From Nocardiopsis sp. JB363 (GTDB taxonomy: Bacteria > Actinomycetota > Actinomycetes > Streptosporangiales > Streptosporangiaceae): DNA of 64,000 bases. The translations under genes were made by a program, and so were the position numbers. The first letter of the stretch is position 1, and each line of letters opens with the position of its first letter. The DNA lies in the NCBI RefSeq assembly GCF_900143625.1, contig NZ_FRFF01000169.1, positions 124,001 to 188,000 on the forward strand, read 5' to 3'. The notes under the pieces were generated by a model. It saw only the letters and a list, made by a program, of their open reading frames with translations. It was not told the origin of the DNA and did no database searches. This document shows, in pieces, positions 1-8,104 of the stretch.

Positions 1-1562
1 GCCCCGCGACGGGCGGCGAACAACGCCCGGGTGAGGGCGAGCTGCTGCCACTGGCCACCGGACAGGTCCACCCCGCCGCTGCGCGCACGTGAGAGCGGGG
101 TCCGCCAACCATCGGGCAGCCAGGACAGTACCGACACGAACCCGGCCTCCTCGGCCGCGGCGCGCAGGTCCGCCTCGTCGTCGCCCGTTCCACTGCGCGG
201 GGGAGCGCCCAGCACGACGTTCTCCCTGGCGGTGAGCGGGTAGCGGTTGAAGTCCTGGAAGATCACCGACAGCCGCGAACGCCAGTCCTCGGGTTCCAGC
301 TCGGCCAGGTCCGTACCGTCGACGGTGATCCGTCCGGAGGTGGGCCGGTAGAGCCCGCACAACAGCTTGATCAGGGTGGACTTGCCCGCCCCGTTGAGGC
401 CGACGATCGCCAGGAGTTCGTCGGTGCGGACCCGCAGGTCCAGGCCGTCGAGGACGGGGTGTTCGGTGCCCGGGTAGGTGAAACCGACATTCTCGAAGCG
501 GACGAGCCCCGCCGGACGCTCCGGCAAGAGCCGGGCGCCGTCCGCCGGTTCGATCGCGGCCTCGTCCATGGACTCCCAGCGCTCGCGCAGACGGGCCAGG
601 GAACGCCGCACACGGCCGGCTCCGGACATGTGGAACAGGTCCAGGCTCGAACCGCCGGTCTGATACAGCGACCAACCGGCCGCCAACACGGCGGTCTGCA
701 CGGTGACGGTGGTCGCTCCGTCCAGCGCCGCCCGGGTCACGAGGAAGTAGGCGGGGACCAGTCCCACCAGCATCAGCAGCACCATCACCCACTCCATGCG
801 GATGACACGGTCCACGCTCCGCCACAGCGGCCCGTTGACCTCGCGCAGCTGGGACTGCATCCGGTCGACCATCCAGTCCCGCAGCCCGAACACACGGATG
901 TCCTTGCCCTCGGCGGGCGAAACGTTGGCCTCTCGCCAGACGTCGGTGTGCAGCTCGCCCTTGGTGGCGCGCTCCCAACCACCGGTGACCAGATCCAGGA
1001 GCCGGTACCGGACGACCACCGTGATCACCGCCGGCACCAGCACGATCGGCACCAGCCACCAAGAGAAGCGGGCCAACACCACGCAGGTCGTCACCGTGCC
1101 AGCCAGCCCGCACAGCCAGCGAATGGTGGCGACCGTTCCATCGCCGGGAGTGGACTCGATCCCGTGCTCGGGGTCGGCGCGCACCTGTCGCAGCAGGACC
1201 TGGTTCCGCCGATCCTCCAGAGCGGCCACGCCCCGCCGCGCGCCGGCCGCACGGATCAGCCGTCCCCGATACGCGCCGTCCACCCGGGACCTGACCAGGT
1301 ACTCCAAGGGTTCGGCTGCCGCTTCGCCCATCTGTCCGACGAGCATGACCAGCGCCAGCAGAGCCAACGGCATCAGCGCGGTGGTGAACAGTTGTGGTCC
1401 CGACGGTCCGAGCAACGTGCCCACCAGGGCGGACAACGCCACCGCGGTGACCGGGGCGACCAGCCGATCGGCCAGCCGCACCACCACCAACACCGCACTC
1501 CAACCCGGGCCCACATCGCGCAGCAACACCAGTTGGGCGAACAGGTCACGCACGAAACGCAT
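1..1562 (-). CDS. ABC exporter, fused permease and ATPase (3' end outside window)
   Basis: The frame stays open to the left edge, so the C-terminus is missing; about 520 residues are present. The N-terminal half has hydrophobic segments of an ABC type 1 transmembrane domain. The C-terminal half is an ATPase domain with Walker A GLNGAGKST near residue 387, a Q-loop region (IFQDFNRYPLTAREN) and the signature LSGGQWQQ near residue 499. The Walker B lies beyond the edge. The ATG at 1562 is preceded by GGGAG at a good distance. The architecture is that of a dimeric half-transporter that exports a peptide, lipid or drug. The substrate cannot be told from the sequence, and no C39 peptidase domain is present at the N-terminus. 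Confidence 0.88.
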   Translation of the reverse strand, partial: MRFVRDLFAQLVLLRDVGPGWSAVLVVVRLADRLVAPVTAVALSALVGTLLGPSGPQLFTTALMPLALLALVMLVGQMGEAAAEPLEYLVRSRVDGAYRGRLIRAAGARRGVAALEDRRNQVLLRQVRADPEHGIESTPGDGTVATIRWLCGLAGTVTTCVVLARFSWWLVPIVLVPAVITVVVRYRLLDLVTGGWERATKGELHTDVWREANVSPAEGKDIRVFGLRDWMVDRMQSQLREVNGPLWRSVDRVIRMEWVMVLLMLVGLVPAYFLVTRAALDGATTVTVQTAVLAAGWSLYQTGGSSLDLFHMSGAGRVRRSLARLRERWESMDEAAIEPADGARLLPERPAGLVRFENVGFTYPGTEHPVLDGLDLRVRTDELLAIVGLNGAGKSTLIKLLCGLYRPTSGRITVDGTDLAELEPEDWRSRLSVIFQDFNRYPLTARENVVLGAPPRSGTGDDEADLRAAAEEAGFVSVLSWLPDGWRTPLSRARSGGVDLSGGQWQQLALTRALFAARRG

Positions 1563-1641
1563 TCGACTCCCGTCCTGGGGGCCACGGGGAGCGGCCCGGT
1601 CCGGATTGTGATGCGCGTGGACGGTCGCCGGTTCAACGACG

Positions 1642-1672
1642 GTGGCCCCCGGAGGACGGAACCGGGGGCCAC
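1642..1672 (-). terminator. Hairpin terminator after tctA
   Basis: An 11-bp GC-rich inverted repeat (GTGGCCCCCGG / CCGGGGGCCAC) lies between the tctA stop and the ABC transporter start, where the tct operon should end. It has no long U-run. Confidence 0.6.
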
Positions 1673-1693
1673 GCAGGGGGAGGGTACGAGGGG

Positions 1694-3247
1694 TCAGGGC
1701 CGCTCGGCAGGCTCCTTCACGTCCGCCGTCGCTCGGGCGGTGGCGCGACGCCGACGCAGGTACGCGATCAGCGGCAGCACCGCGGCGACCAGCACCAGCG
1801 CGTACAAGCCGACCGAGATGCCGCTGCTCACCAGGATCGACGGATCGCCCGAGGAAGCGGCCAACGCGCGACGGAACTCCGTCTCCGCGATCGGGCCCAG
1901 CACCACGCCGATGAGCGCCGGGGCCACCGGGACCCCGAACGTCCGCATCACCAGACCCAGCACCGCGATCGCCAACAGCATCACCAGGTGCGTCACCGAG
2001 GTGTTGATCGCGTACACGGCCAGCACCGAGAACAGCGTGATGCCCGCGTACAGGTACGGCTTGGGCAGCTTCAGCAGCTTGGCCCACAGCGGCGCGAACG
2101 GCAGGTTGATCACCAGCAGCATGACGCTGCCGATGAGCAGTGACGCCAGCAGCGTCCACACCAGGTCGGCGTTGCGCTCGAACAACACCGGCCCCGGCTG
2201 CAACCCGTACTGCTGGAACGCCGCCAGCATGATCGCGGCCGTCGCCGACGTGGGCAGGCCCAACCCGAGCAGCGGCACCATGGTGCCCGCGGCACTGGAG
2301 TTGTTGGCCGACTCCGGTCCGGCCACACCTTCGATGGCGCCCTCACCGAACTCGCTCTTCTCACCCGTGCGACGCTCACGGCGCTCGGCGAGCTTGCGCT
2401 CCATACCGAGCGAGAGGAACGTGGGGATCTCCGCACCACTGCCGGGGATCGGCCCGAAGGCGCTGCCCAGCGCGGTGCCGCGCAGCCACGGCTTCCAGGA
2501 ACGGCGCAGGTCCTTGCGGCCCAGCCACGGACGCCCGGTGCGGATCGCCGCGAAGTTCGGCGCGGACTTGCCACGCGCCGCGATGTACAGCACCTCGCCC
2601 AGGGCCAACAGGCCCACGGTCACGATGACGATGTCGATGCCGTCCATCAGGCTGGCGGCGCCGAAGTCGAACCGGGCCGTGCCGCTCTGGGCGTCGATGC
2701 CCACCATGCCGATGGCCAGACCGATGAGCAACGACGTCACACCGCGCAGTACCGAACCCGATACCACCGCGGCCACCGCCACGAACGAGAACACGGTCAG
2801 AGCGAAGTACTCGCCGGGACCGAAGTTGAGCGCGAACTCCACCATGACCGGCGCGAACAGCGCCACGACGAGCGTCCCGATGATGCTCGCCACGAACGAA
2901 CCGATCACCGCGGTGCCCAGCGCCTGTGCGGCCCTGCCCTTGAGGGCCATCTTGTGGCCCTCGTAGGTGGTGGCGATCGACGACGCCTGTCCGGGGGTGT
3001 TCAGCAGGATCGACGTGGTGGCGCCACCGAACATGCCGCCGTAGTACACGCCCGCGAACAGGATGAACGCGCTGGTCGGGTCGAGTCGGAAGGTCACCGG
3101 CAGCAGCAGGGCCACCGCCATCGCCGAGCCCATGCCCGGCAGGACGCCCACGGCGGTGCCCAACAGCACGCCGAGGAAGGCCCACACGAGGTTCTGCGGG
3201 GTCAGCGCCGCGGCCAACCCGTCCATCAGGTTGATCAGAGTGTCCAT
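1694..3247 (-). CDS. tctA: Tripartite tricarboxylate transporter large permease TctA
   Basis: The 517-residue protein matches the usual length of the large membrane subunit of TTT transporters, which import citrate and related carboxylates using a periplasmic-type binding protein. Family motifs are visible near the N-terminus: GVLPGMGSAMAVALLLP, then YYGGMFGGATTSILLNTPG, followed by about a dozen hydrophobic segments. I take the ATG at 3247, which shares one base with the tctB stop (TGATG) and suggests translational coupling; a GTG directly before it is possible. It is the last gene of tctC-tctB-tctA, followed by a hairpin. The charged C-terminal tail is short. The substrate is inferred from the family and from the divergent CitAB-type regulators. 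Confidence 0.95.
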   Translation of the reverse strand: MDTLINLMDGLAAALTPQNLVWAFLGVLLGTAVGVLPGMGSAMAVALLLPVTFRLDPTSAFILFAGVYYGGMFGGATTSILLNTPGQASSIATTYEGHKMALKGRAAQALGTAVIGSFVASIIGTLVVALFAPVMVEFALNFGPGEYFALTVFSFVAVAAVVSGSVLRGVTSLLIGLAIGMVGIDAQSGTARFDFGAASLMDGIDIVIVTVGLLALGEVLYIAARGKSAPNFAAIRTGRPWLGRKDLRRSWKPWLRGTALGSAFGPIPGSGAEIPTFLSLGMERKLAERRERRTGEKSEFGEGAIEGVAGPESANNSSAAGTMVPLLGLGLPTSATAAIMLAAFQQYGLQPGPVLFERNADLVWTLLASLLIGSVMLLVINLPFAPLWAKLLKLPKPYLYAGITLFSVLAVYAINTSVTHLVMLLAIAVLGLVMRTFGVPVAPALIGVVLGPIAETEFRRALAASSGDPSILVSSGISVGLYALVLVAAVLPLIAYLRRRRATARATADVKEPAERP

Positions 3248-3882
3248 CACAGCACCAATTCCAGGAATCCGCCCGGCAGGTTGAGCCCGAGACCGAGCGA
3301 GAAACCGACCTGAACGGCGGCCGACATCGACAGCGCCACGATCGCGTCACGCAGGTGGGCGCGAGCACCGAACGCGTAGGCCACGACCCAGAACAACAGG
3401 GCCCCGGCGAGCAGCCAGCCCACGAACTCCAGCAGGGCGGTGTGCACCACCAGACCCGCCAGGACCAGCAGGACCGGTCGGCCCTCGAACCAGGCCAGTG
3501 GGGACGCGCCCTTCCCGCTGCCCAGGTTGCGCAGGTTCACCACGCTCATGCACACGGCGGCGATCAGCAACAGCACGCCCACCGCGCCGGGAAAGGCGCC
3601 CGGGCCGGGAGGGGTGACGTTGGGCGGGGCCTCGATGGTGACCGCGCCCCACACGGCCACCAGGCCCAGGATCGCGGTCAGCGCGGGCACGATCCACGCC
3701 GCCGGCCCTCGCCACACGGTGTTCTCGGGGTCCGGGGCCGCGGCCACCGCGGTGCTTCCGGCGTCCGTCTCCGTCCCCGGGGTCTCGACGGCCTCCGTGG
3801 CTTCGGGGGACCCGCTGCCGTCGGTGGTCTCGGACGGGTCGTCGCCCGCCGCGTGCTTCTCGTCTGTTCCGTTGGCGCTCAC
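3247..3882 (-). CDS. tctB: Tripartite tricarboxylate transporter small permease TctB
   Basis: The 211-residue protein has a hydrophilic N-terminal stretch of about 65 residues rich in Glu, Thr and Asp, then four hydrophobic segments, as in the small TTT membrane subunit. The start is set at GTG 3882, whose last two bases overlap the tctC stop (GTGA). The frame is open further upstream, but that part lies inside tctC and has no family-like sequence. It lies between the binding protein and the large permease, the normal operon order. The acidic cytoplasmic N-terminus is longer than in proteobacterial TctB. Confidence 0.9.
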   Translation of the reverse strand: MSANGTDEKHAAGDDPSETTDGSGSPEATEAVETPGTETDAGSTAVAAAPDPENTVWRGPAAWIVPALTAILGLVAVWGAVTIEAPPNVTPPGPGAFPGAVGVLLLIAAVCMSVVNLRNLGSGKGASPLAWFEGRPVLLVLAGLVVHTALLEFVGWLLAGALLFWVVAYAFGARAHLRDAIVALSMSAAVQVGFSLGLGLNLPGGFLELVL

Positions 3883-4871
3883 AGTCCCAGCTCCTCCACG
3901 GTCTCCTGGGTCAGGGCGATCTCCTCGTCCAGGAACTCCTCGAACTCGGCGCGCTCCTGGTAGGTGTCGGTCCACCGGTTGCGTTCGAGGGTGTCGGCCC
4001 AGGAGTCCGAGGCCAGCAGCTCCCGCACCAGTTCCTCCAACGCCTCGATCTCCTCCTCGGTCAACCCGGGCGGGGCGATGACCCCGCGCCAGTTCGACAT
4101 CTCCAGGTCGTAGCCGAGCTCGGTCATGGTGGGGATGTCCACCCCGTCCAGACGTTCGGGGGAGGAGACCGCCAGCGCGCGCAGCGGGCCGTCGTCGGCG
4201 ATCTGGTCGCTGAAGTCGCCCAGCGTGCCGAACCCGACTTGAGAGGTGCCCGACAGCAGCGAGGTGAGGGTCTCGCCACCGCCCGAGTAGGGCAGATAGT
4301 TGATCTCGCCGGGGGAGATGTCCATGCTCTGGGCGACCTGCGCCGCGAAGATCTGGTCCACGCCGCCCATGGAACCGCCCGCCACGGGCAGGGTCGAGGA
4401 CTGTTCGCGCCAGTCCTCGGCGAGGTCGTCGATGCTCTCGTAGGGCGAGTCCTGTGGGACGACGATCGCGAGGTACTCCGAGGCCAACTGGGCGATGGGG
4501 GTCGCGTCGGCCATCGTGTACGGCGACCCCGTGGTCTCCACCGCCCCCACCATTCCGAGGCCGGTCATGGTCAGCACGTTGTCCTGACCCTCGCGGTTCG
4601 CGGTCTGGGCCAGACCGATGGTGCCTCCCGCCCCCTCGGCGTTACGGACCTCGACGTTGAACCGCAGGTCCTCGTCGCGCAGGCCGTTCTGCATCTCGCG
4701 GGCCAGCGTGTCCCAGCCGCCGCCAGGGCCGGCCGGTGCGATGAGCAGGAGTTTTTCCTGGGAACCGTCACCGGAGGCCGCGCTCTGACGAACGTCGAAC
4801 AGCGCCGTTCCGACCAGGAGGAGGGCGCACAGCCCACCCACCAGACGGAGCATCACGCCACGATCGCGCAT
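3879..4871 (-). CDS. tctC: Tripartite tricarboxylate transporter substrate-binding protein TctC
   Basis: The 330-residue protein has a Sec-type signal segment (about residues 8-22). The mature part begins EKLLLIAPAGPGGGWDTLAR, the typical N-terminal motif of Bug/TctC receptors. Family motifs GGTIGLA and YLPYSGGGETLTSLLSG follow. The start is ATG 4871, because a strong GGAGAGG site lies just upstream and the signal sequence begins there; the open frame further upstream is not needed. It is the first gene of the operon and is transcribed away from the sensor kinase gene at 5086. No clear lipobox is seen, so how it is held at the Gram-positive surface is uncertain. Confidence 0.93.
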   Translation of the reverse strand: MRDRGVMLRLVGGLCALLLVGTALFDVRQSAASGDGSQEKLLLIAPAGPGGGWDTLAREMQNGLRDEDLRFNVEVRNAEGAGGTIGLAQTANREGQDNVLTMTGLGMVGAVETTGSPYTMADATPIAQLASEYLAIVVPQDSPYESIDDLAEDWREQSSTLPVAGGSMGGVDQIFAAQVAQSMDISPGEINYLPYSGGGETLTSLLSGTSQVGFGTLGDFSDQIADDGPLRALAVSSPERLDGVDIPTMTELGYDLEMSNWRGVIAPPGLTEEEIEALEELVRELLASDSWADTLERNRWTDTYQERAEFEEFLDEEIALTQETVEELGL

Positions 4872-5085
4872 GTGTCCTCTCCTTCCTCGATCGTCTGTGC
4901 ACGTCCCCCGGTGCTCAGACGCAGGGGGAGAGCCAGGACACAGTGTGACCCGGCACACGGGAAGGTGAGGGTTTTGTTAAAACTGCCGTCATATTGGTCG
5001 TATTGTTCGTGACACGCGCTTCGCCCCCCGACGACCTGCGCCTTCGCCGGCCGGATCACCCGCACCCCCGGCCACTGGAGTCCCC
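4872..5085. promoter_or_regulatory. Divergent tctC / sensor kinase control region
   Basis: The 214-bp gap between divergent genes contains the most AT-rich stretch of this region (about 4968-5010). It includes the small palindrome GTTTT-GTT-AAAAC at 4971-4983. CitB/DpiA-type regulators bind AT-rich sites in such gaps, so this is the natural operator candidate. Exact -35 and -10 boxes are not clear to me. Confidence 0.5.
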
Positions 5086-6750
5086 ATGTCCTCACCGCCG
5101 GCCTCGGGCCGACTCACCCTCACCGGCTCCCTGTTCATCGGCTACGTATGTCTGTTGGCGGTGGCCCTCGCCGGGGTCGGGCTCCTGTGGATGCTCCAAG
5201 CCGACCGGGCGACCGACCGCCAGTACGCCGAACGGGTCCTCACCGTGGCCCGCTCCGTCGCCGTCATGCCCGCGGTGGTCGACGGGATCCAGGAACCCGA
5301 ACCCAGCGCCGAACTGGACCCCCTCGCCGATCGGGTCGCCGCGGCCACGGGGGCGGACTTCCTGGTCATCGCCGCGCCCGATGGAACCCGCTACACCCAC
5401 CCGGACAAGGACCGCATAGGGCGAACGGTCTCCACCCCGCCCGGCCCCGCCGCGGAGGGGGTGGAGTGGACCGGGGTCCAGGACGGAACCCAGGGCCGCA
5501 CGGTTCGCGCCAAGGTGCCCGTCTTCGCGGAAGGGGGATCGGTCAGTGGCGGTGACGCGCGGGGCGAGGTCGTCGGCTACGTGTCACTCGGCATCCTCAC
5601 CTCCAGCGCCGCCGGGGACGCCCGCGCGGCGATCCCCGGGATCCTCGCCGCGACCGTGCTCGTCCTCGCCGTGGGCGTGGTCGGCTCCTTGGCACTGTCC
5701 CGACGACTGCGCGCCAAGACGCACGGGCTCGAACCCGCCGAGATCACCGCGCTGCTCGAAAGCAGAGAGGCGCTCCTGCACGCCGTGCGCGAGGGTGTCC
5801 TCGCCGTGGACACCAACGACCGAGTGGTCCTGGTGAACCCGCCGGCCCGCGCCATGCTCGACCTGCCCGAGGACGCCGAAGGTCGACACCTGGACGCCCT
5901 CGACCTGCCCGAACGGGCCCGCGACATCGTCTCCGGCGTCGACCCCGGCGAGGACCTCATCCTGCTGTCCGGCGACCGGATCCTGGTCGCCAACCGCATG
6001 CCGGTGCGCGTCCGCGGCGCCGAGGCCGGGGCGGTGGTCACCCTCCGGGACCGCACCGAGGTGAACCGGCTCACTGGAGAGCTCGACGGAGCCCGCACCG
6101 TCACCCGAGGGCTGCGGGCCCAGACCCACGAGTTCGCCAACCGGGTGCACACCGTCGCGGGCATGCTGGAATTGGGTGCCCACGAGGAGGCCCGCGACTA
6201 CCTGGCCGACCTCACCGCCACCCACACCCGCACCACGAGCGGTATCGCCGAACACGTGCGAGACCCGGCGCTGGCCGCCCTCGCCCTGGCCAAGTCGGCC
6301 CAGGCCTCCGAGAGGGGGGTCGACCTGGGTTTGTCCCCGATGACCAGCGTCCCCGAGTGCCTTCAGGGCGAGCCGCGCTCCGACGCGCTCCTCGTCCTCG
6401 GCAACCTGGTGGACAATGCCCTGGACGCGGTCGCCCACGGAGGATGGGTCGAGGTCCTGGTACGACTGCACAGGTCCGACGACACCGACCTGCCGCACGA
6501 CCTCCTGGAGATCCGGGTGACCGACTCCGGGCACGGGGTCGCGGACGACGTCGCCGAGGAGATCTTCCGGTTCGGGTTCACCACCAGGGCGTCCCGGGAC
6601 GGCGGTACCAGAGGTTTGGGCCTGGCCCTGGTCAAGCAGGTCTGTGAGAGCAGAGGGGGAAGCATCGAGATGGAGGCTCCCGACGCGGAGGCGGGCGCGG
6701 TCTTCACCGCCTGCCTGCCGGTCGAGGCACCGGCGGGGGTGGCCGGATGA
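5086..6750 (+). CDS. CitA/DcuS-type sensor histidine kinase
   Basis: The 554-residue protein has one membrane helix near residues 13-36, an extracytoplasmic region of about 140 residues of the CitA/DcuS PAS type, and a second helix near residues 182-205. A cytoplasmic PAS domain follows (LLHAVREGVLAVDTNDRVVL), then an SpoOB-like H-box with HEFANRVH, whose His is about residue 348. The C-terminal ATPase has an N-box NLVDNALDAV and a G-box near GGTRGLGLALVKQV. The start ATG follows CTGGAG. Its stop overlaps the response regulator start (ATGA). This family senses citrate or C4-dicarboxylates, and divergence from tctCBA suggests it senses the transported carboxylate. Confidence 0.92.
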   Translation: MSSPPASGRLTLTGSLFIGYVCLLAVALAGVGLLWMLQADRATDRQYAERVLTVARSVAVMPAVVDGIQEPEPSAELDPLADRVAAATGADFLVIAAPDGTRYTHPDKDRIGRTVSTPPGPAAEGVEWTGVQDGTQGRTVRAKVPVFAEGGSVSGGDARGEVVGYVSLGILTSSAAGDARAAIPGILAATVLVLAVGVVGSLALSRRLRAKTHGLEPAEITALLESREALLHAVREGVLAVDTNDRVVLVNPPARAMLDLPEDAEGRHLDALDLPERARDIVSGVDPGEDLILLSGDRILVANRMPVRVRGAEAGAVVTLRDRTEVNRLTGELDGARTVTRGLRAQTHEFANRVHTVAGMLELGAHEEARDYLADLTATHTRTTSGIAEHVRDPALAALALAKSAQASERGVDLGLSPMTSVPECLQGEPRSDALLVLGNLVDNALDAVAHGGWVEVLVRLHRSDDTDLPHDLLEIRVTDSGHGVADDVAEEIFRFGFTTRASRDGGTRGLGLALVKQVCESRGGSIEMEAPDAEAGAVFTACLPVEAPAGVAG

Positions 6751-7430
6751 TCCGCGTCCTGGTCGTCGACGACGACGTGCGCGTGGCCCGCAACCACCAG
6801 GAACTGGTGGAATCGGTGCCCGAGTTCACCGTGGTCGGGGTGGCGCACACCGCCGCCGCGGCCCTGACCCAGGTGCGCGGACACCGTCCCGACCTGGTCC
6901 TGCTGGACCTGCACCTGCCCGACGCCTCAGGACTCTCCGTCATGCGCGCCCTGCGCTCGTCCACCGAGTCGGGGACGCCCCAACCCGACTTCCTGATGAT
7001 CACCGCCGTCCGGGACATCGCCCAGGTCCGCTCCGCGGTACACGGCGGAGCCGTCCACTACCTGCTCAAACCCTTCCCGCTCAGCGTCCTGCGCGACCAG
7101 CTCGAACGGTTCGCGGTGGCCCGGCGGCAGATGCAGGGGCAGGGGGAGGCCACCCAACAGGACGTGGACCGACTGTTCGGACTGTTGCGCCCGCCCGCCG
7201 CCCGTTCCCTGCCCAAGGGCCTGACCGCGACCACCGTGGACCTGGTCGCGGGGGTGTTGCGCGAGGCCGAGGGAGAGCTGTCCGCCGCGGAGGTCGCCGA
7301 ACGCTCGGGGGTGTCCAGGGTGACGGCCCGCCGCTACCTGGAGCACCTGTGCGCCGACGGTCGGGCGGAACTGCGCATGCGTTATGGTTCCGCCGGTCGC
7401 CCCGAACATCTCTACCGCTGGGTCGTCTGA
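6747..7430 (+). CDS. CitB/DcuR-type response regulator
   Basis: The 227-residue protein has a receiver domain with the acidic pocket VVDDD near the N-terminus, phospho-acceptor Asp54 in LVLLDLHLPD and the conserved Lys in YLLKPFP. The C-terminal part has a helix-turn-helix of the CitB type (SAAEVAERSGVSRVTARRYL). Its ATG overlaps the kinase stop by four bases, so the two are co-translated. It probably activates tctCBA in the presence of citrate-like substrates. This role is inferred from family and position. Confidence 0.92.
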   Translation: MIRVLVVDDDVRVARNHQELVESVPEFTVVGVAHTAAAALTQVRGHRPDLVLLDLHLPDASGLSVMRALRSSTESGTPQPDFLMITAVRDIAQVRSAVHGGAVHYLLKPFPLSVLRDQLERFAVARRQMQGQGEATQQDVDRLFGLLRPPAARSLPKGLTATTVDLVAGVLREAEGELSAAEVAERSGVSRVTARRYLEHLCADGRAELRMRYGSAGRPEHLYRWVV

Positions 7431-7462
7431 CCCCGGACGCACCTCCCGACACCGCCGCCGGG

Positions 7463-8062
7463 TCACTCGGTCGCGGATGGCCCACCGATGTGTTCGCGCC
7501 ATGGGCCACTCGCCACGAGCCAGCGCGGAACGAGTTTCACGGGAAAGGGGGAGTCGGTCTCGAAGAGCTCTTCGCCCTGGCTCTGCCCGATCTCCTGGTA
7601 GCCACCGTCCTCCAGACGGAACTCCACGATGCCGGGCTTCTCCGGATGGGGATTGATGATCCAGTAGCTGGGGATGCCGAACGCGGCGTACTCGTACCGT
7701 TTCGTGTGGTTGTCACGGAGCACGCTCTCGGGGGAGATGATCTCCACGGCCAAGAGCGGGGGAACGGTGTAGTAGCCCTCCTCCGGCGGTTCCTGGTCGA
7801 AGACCGCCAGGTCGGGGATGCGGTGCCGACCCGGGTCTCCGTTGAGGATGATGCCGGGGCCCTCCCCGATCTCCAGATCCTCGGGAGCATGGATGCCGAG
7901 ATGGAAACCCAGACGGTAACTCACTCGTGTGTGCAAAGGCTTGGGCGCGGGCGACACGTCAAGCCTCCCGTCGACCAGTTCGTACCGCCGTCCGTCGTCC
8001 GGCGTGTTCTCCAGGTCGTCCACGGTGAGCCGTCGTTCGGGTGCTTCCGGCCGGATACTCAT
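7463..8062 (-). CDS. Uma2 family endonuclease-like protein
   Basis: The 199-residue protein is of the DUF820/Uma2 family, a PD-(D/E)XK nuclease-fold group often found in many copies in cyanobacteria and actinobacteria with no settled role. Visible core motifs are YELVDGRL, then IPDLAVF (Asp of the active site), then LLAVEIISPES (Glu) and RYEYAAFGIPSYWIINP. The nuclease residues therefore appear intact. The only good start is ATG 8062, but no Shine-Dalgarno sequence precedes it. The right-end hairpin of the IscB element ends about 15-20 bp upstream, so the native leader may have been displaced. The gene is convergent with the response regulator gene. Confidence 0.85.
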   Translation of the reverse strand: MSIRPEAPERRLTVDDLENTPDDGRRYELVDGRLDVSPAPKPLHTRVSYRLGFHLGIHAPEDLEIGEGPGIILNGDPGRHRIPDLAVFDQEPPEEGYYTVPPLLAVEIISPESVLRDNHTKRYEYAAFGIPSYWIINPHPEKPGIVEFRLEDGGYQEIGQSQGEELFETDSPFPVKLVPRWLVASGPWREHIGGPSATE

Positions 8063-8078
8063 CGATTTGTTGGACGTG

Positions 8079-8104
8079 AAAACCCGGTCTTTCAGGACCG
8101 GGAG
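8079..8104 (-). repeat. IscB element right-end hairpin
   Basis: CCCGGTC / GACCGGG stem with a short loop. The iscB stop codon lies inside it. It is similar to the left-end hairpin at 9701-9726. Confidence 0.7.

Noticed and set aside
459-2966. Plus-strand open frame of 835 codons over the ABC transporter and tctA
   Set aside because: Overlaps two clear minus-strand genes and has no domain; its composition is that of an antisense frame.
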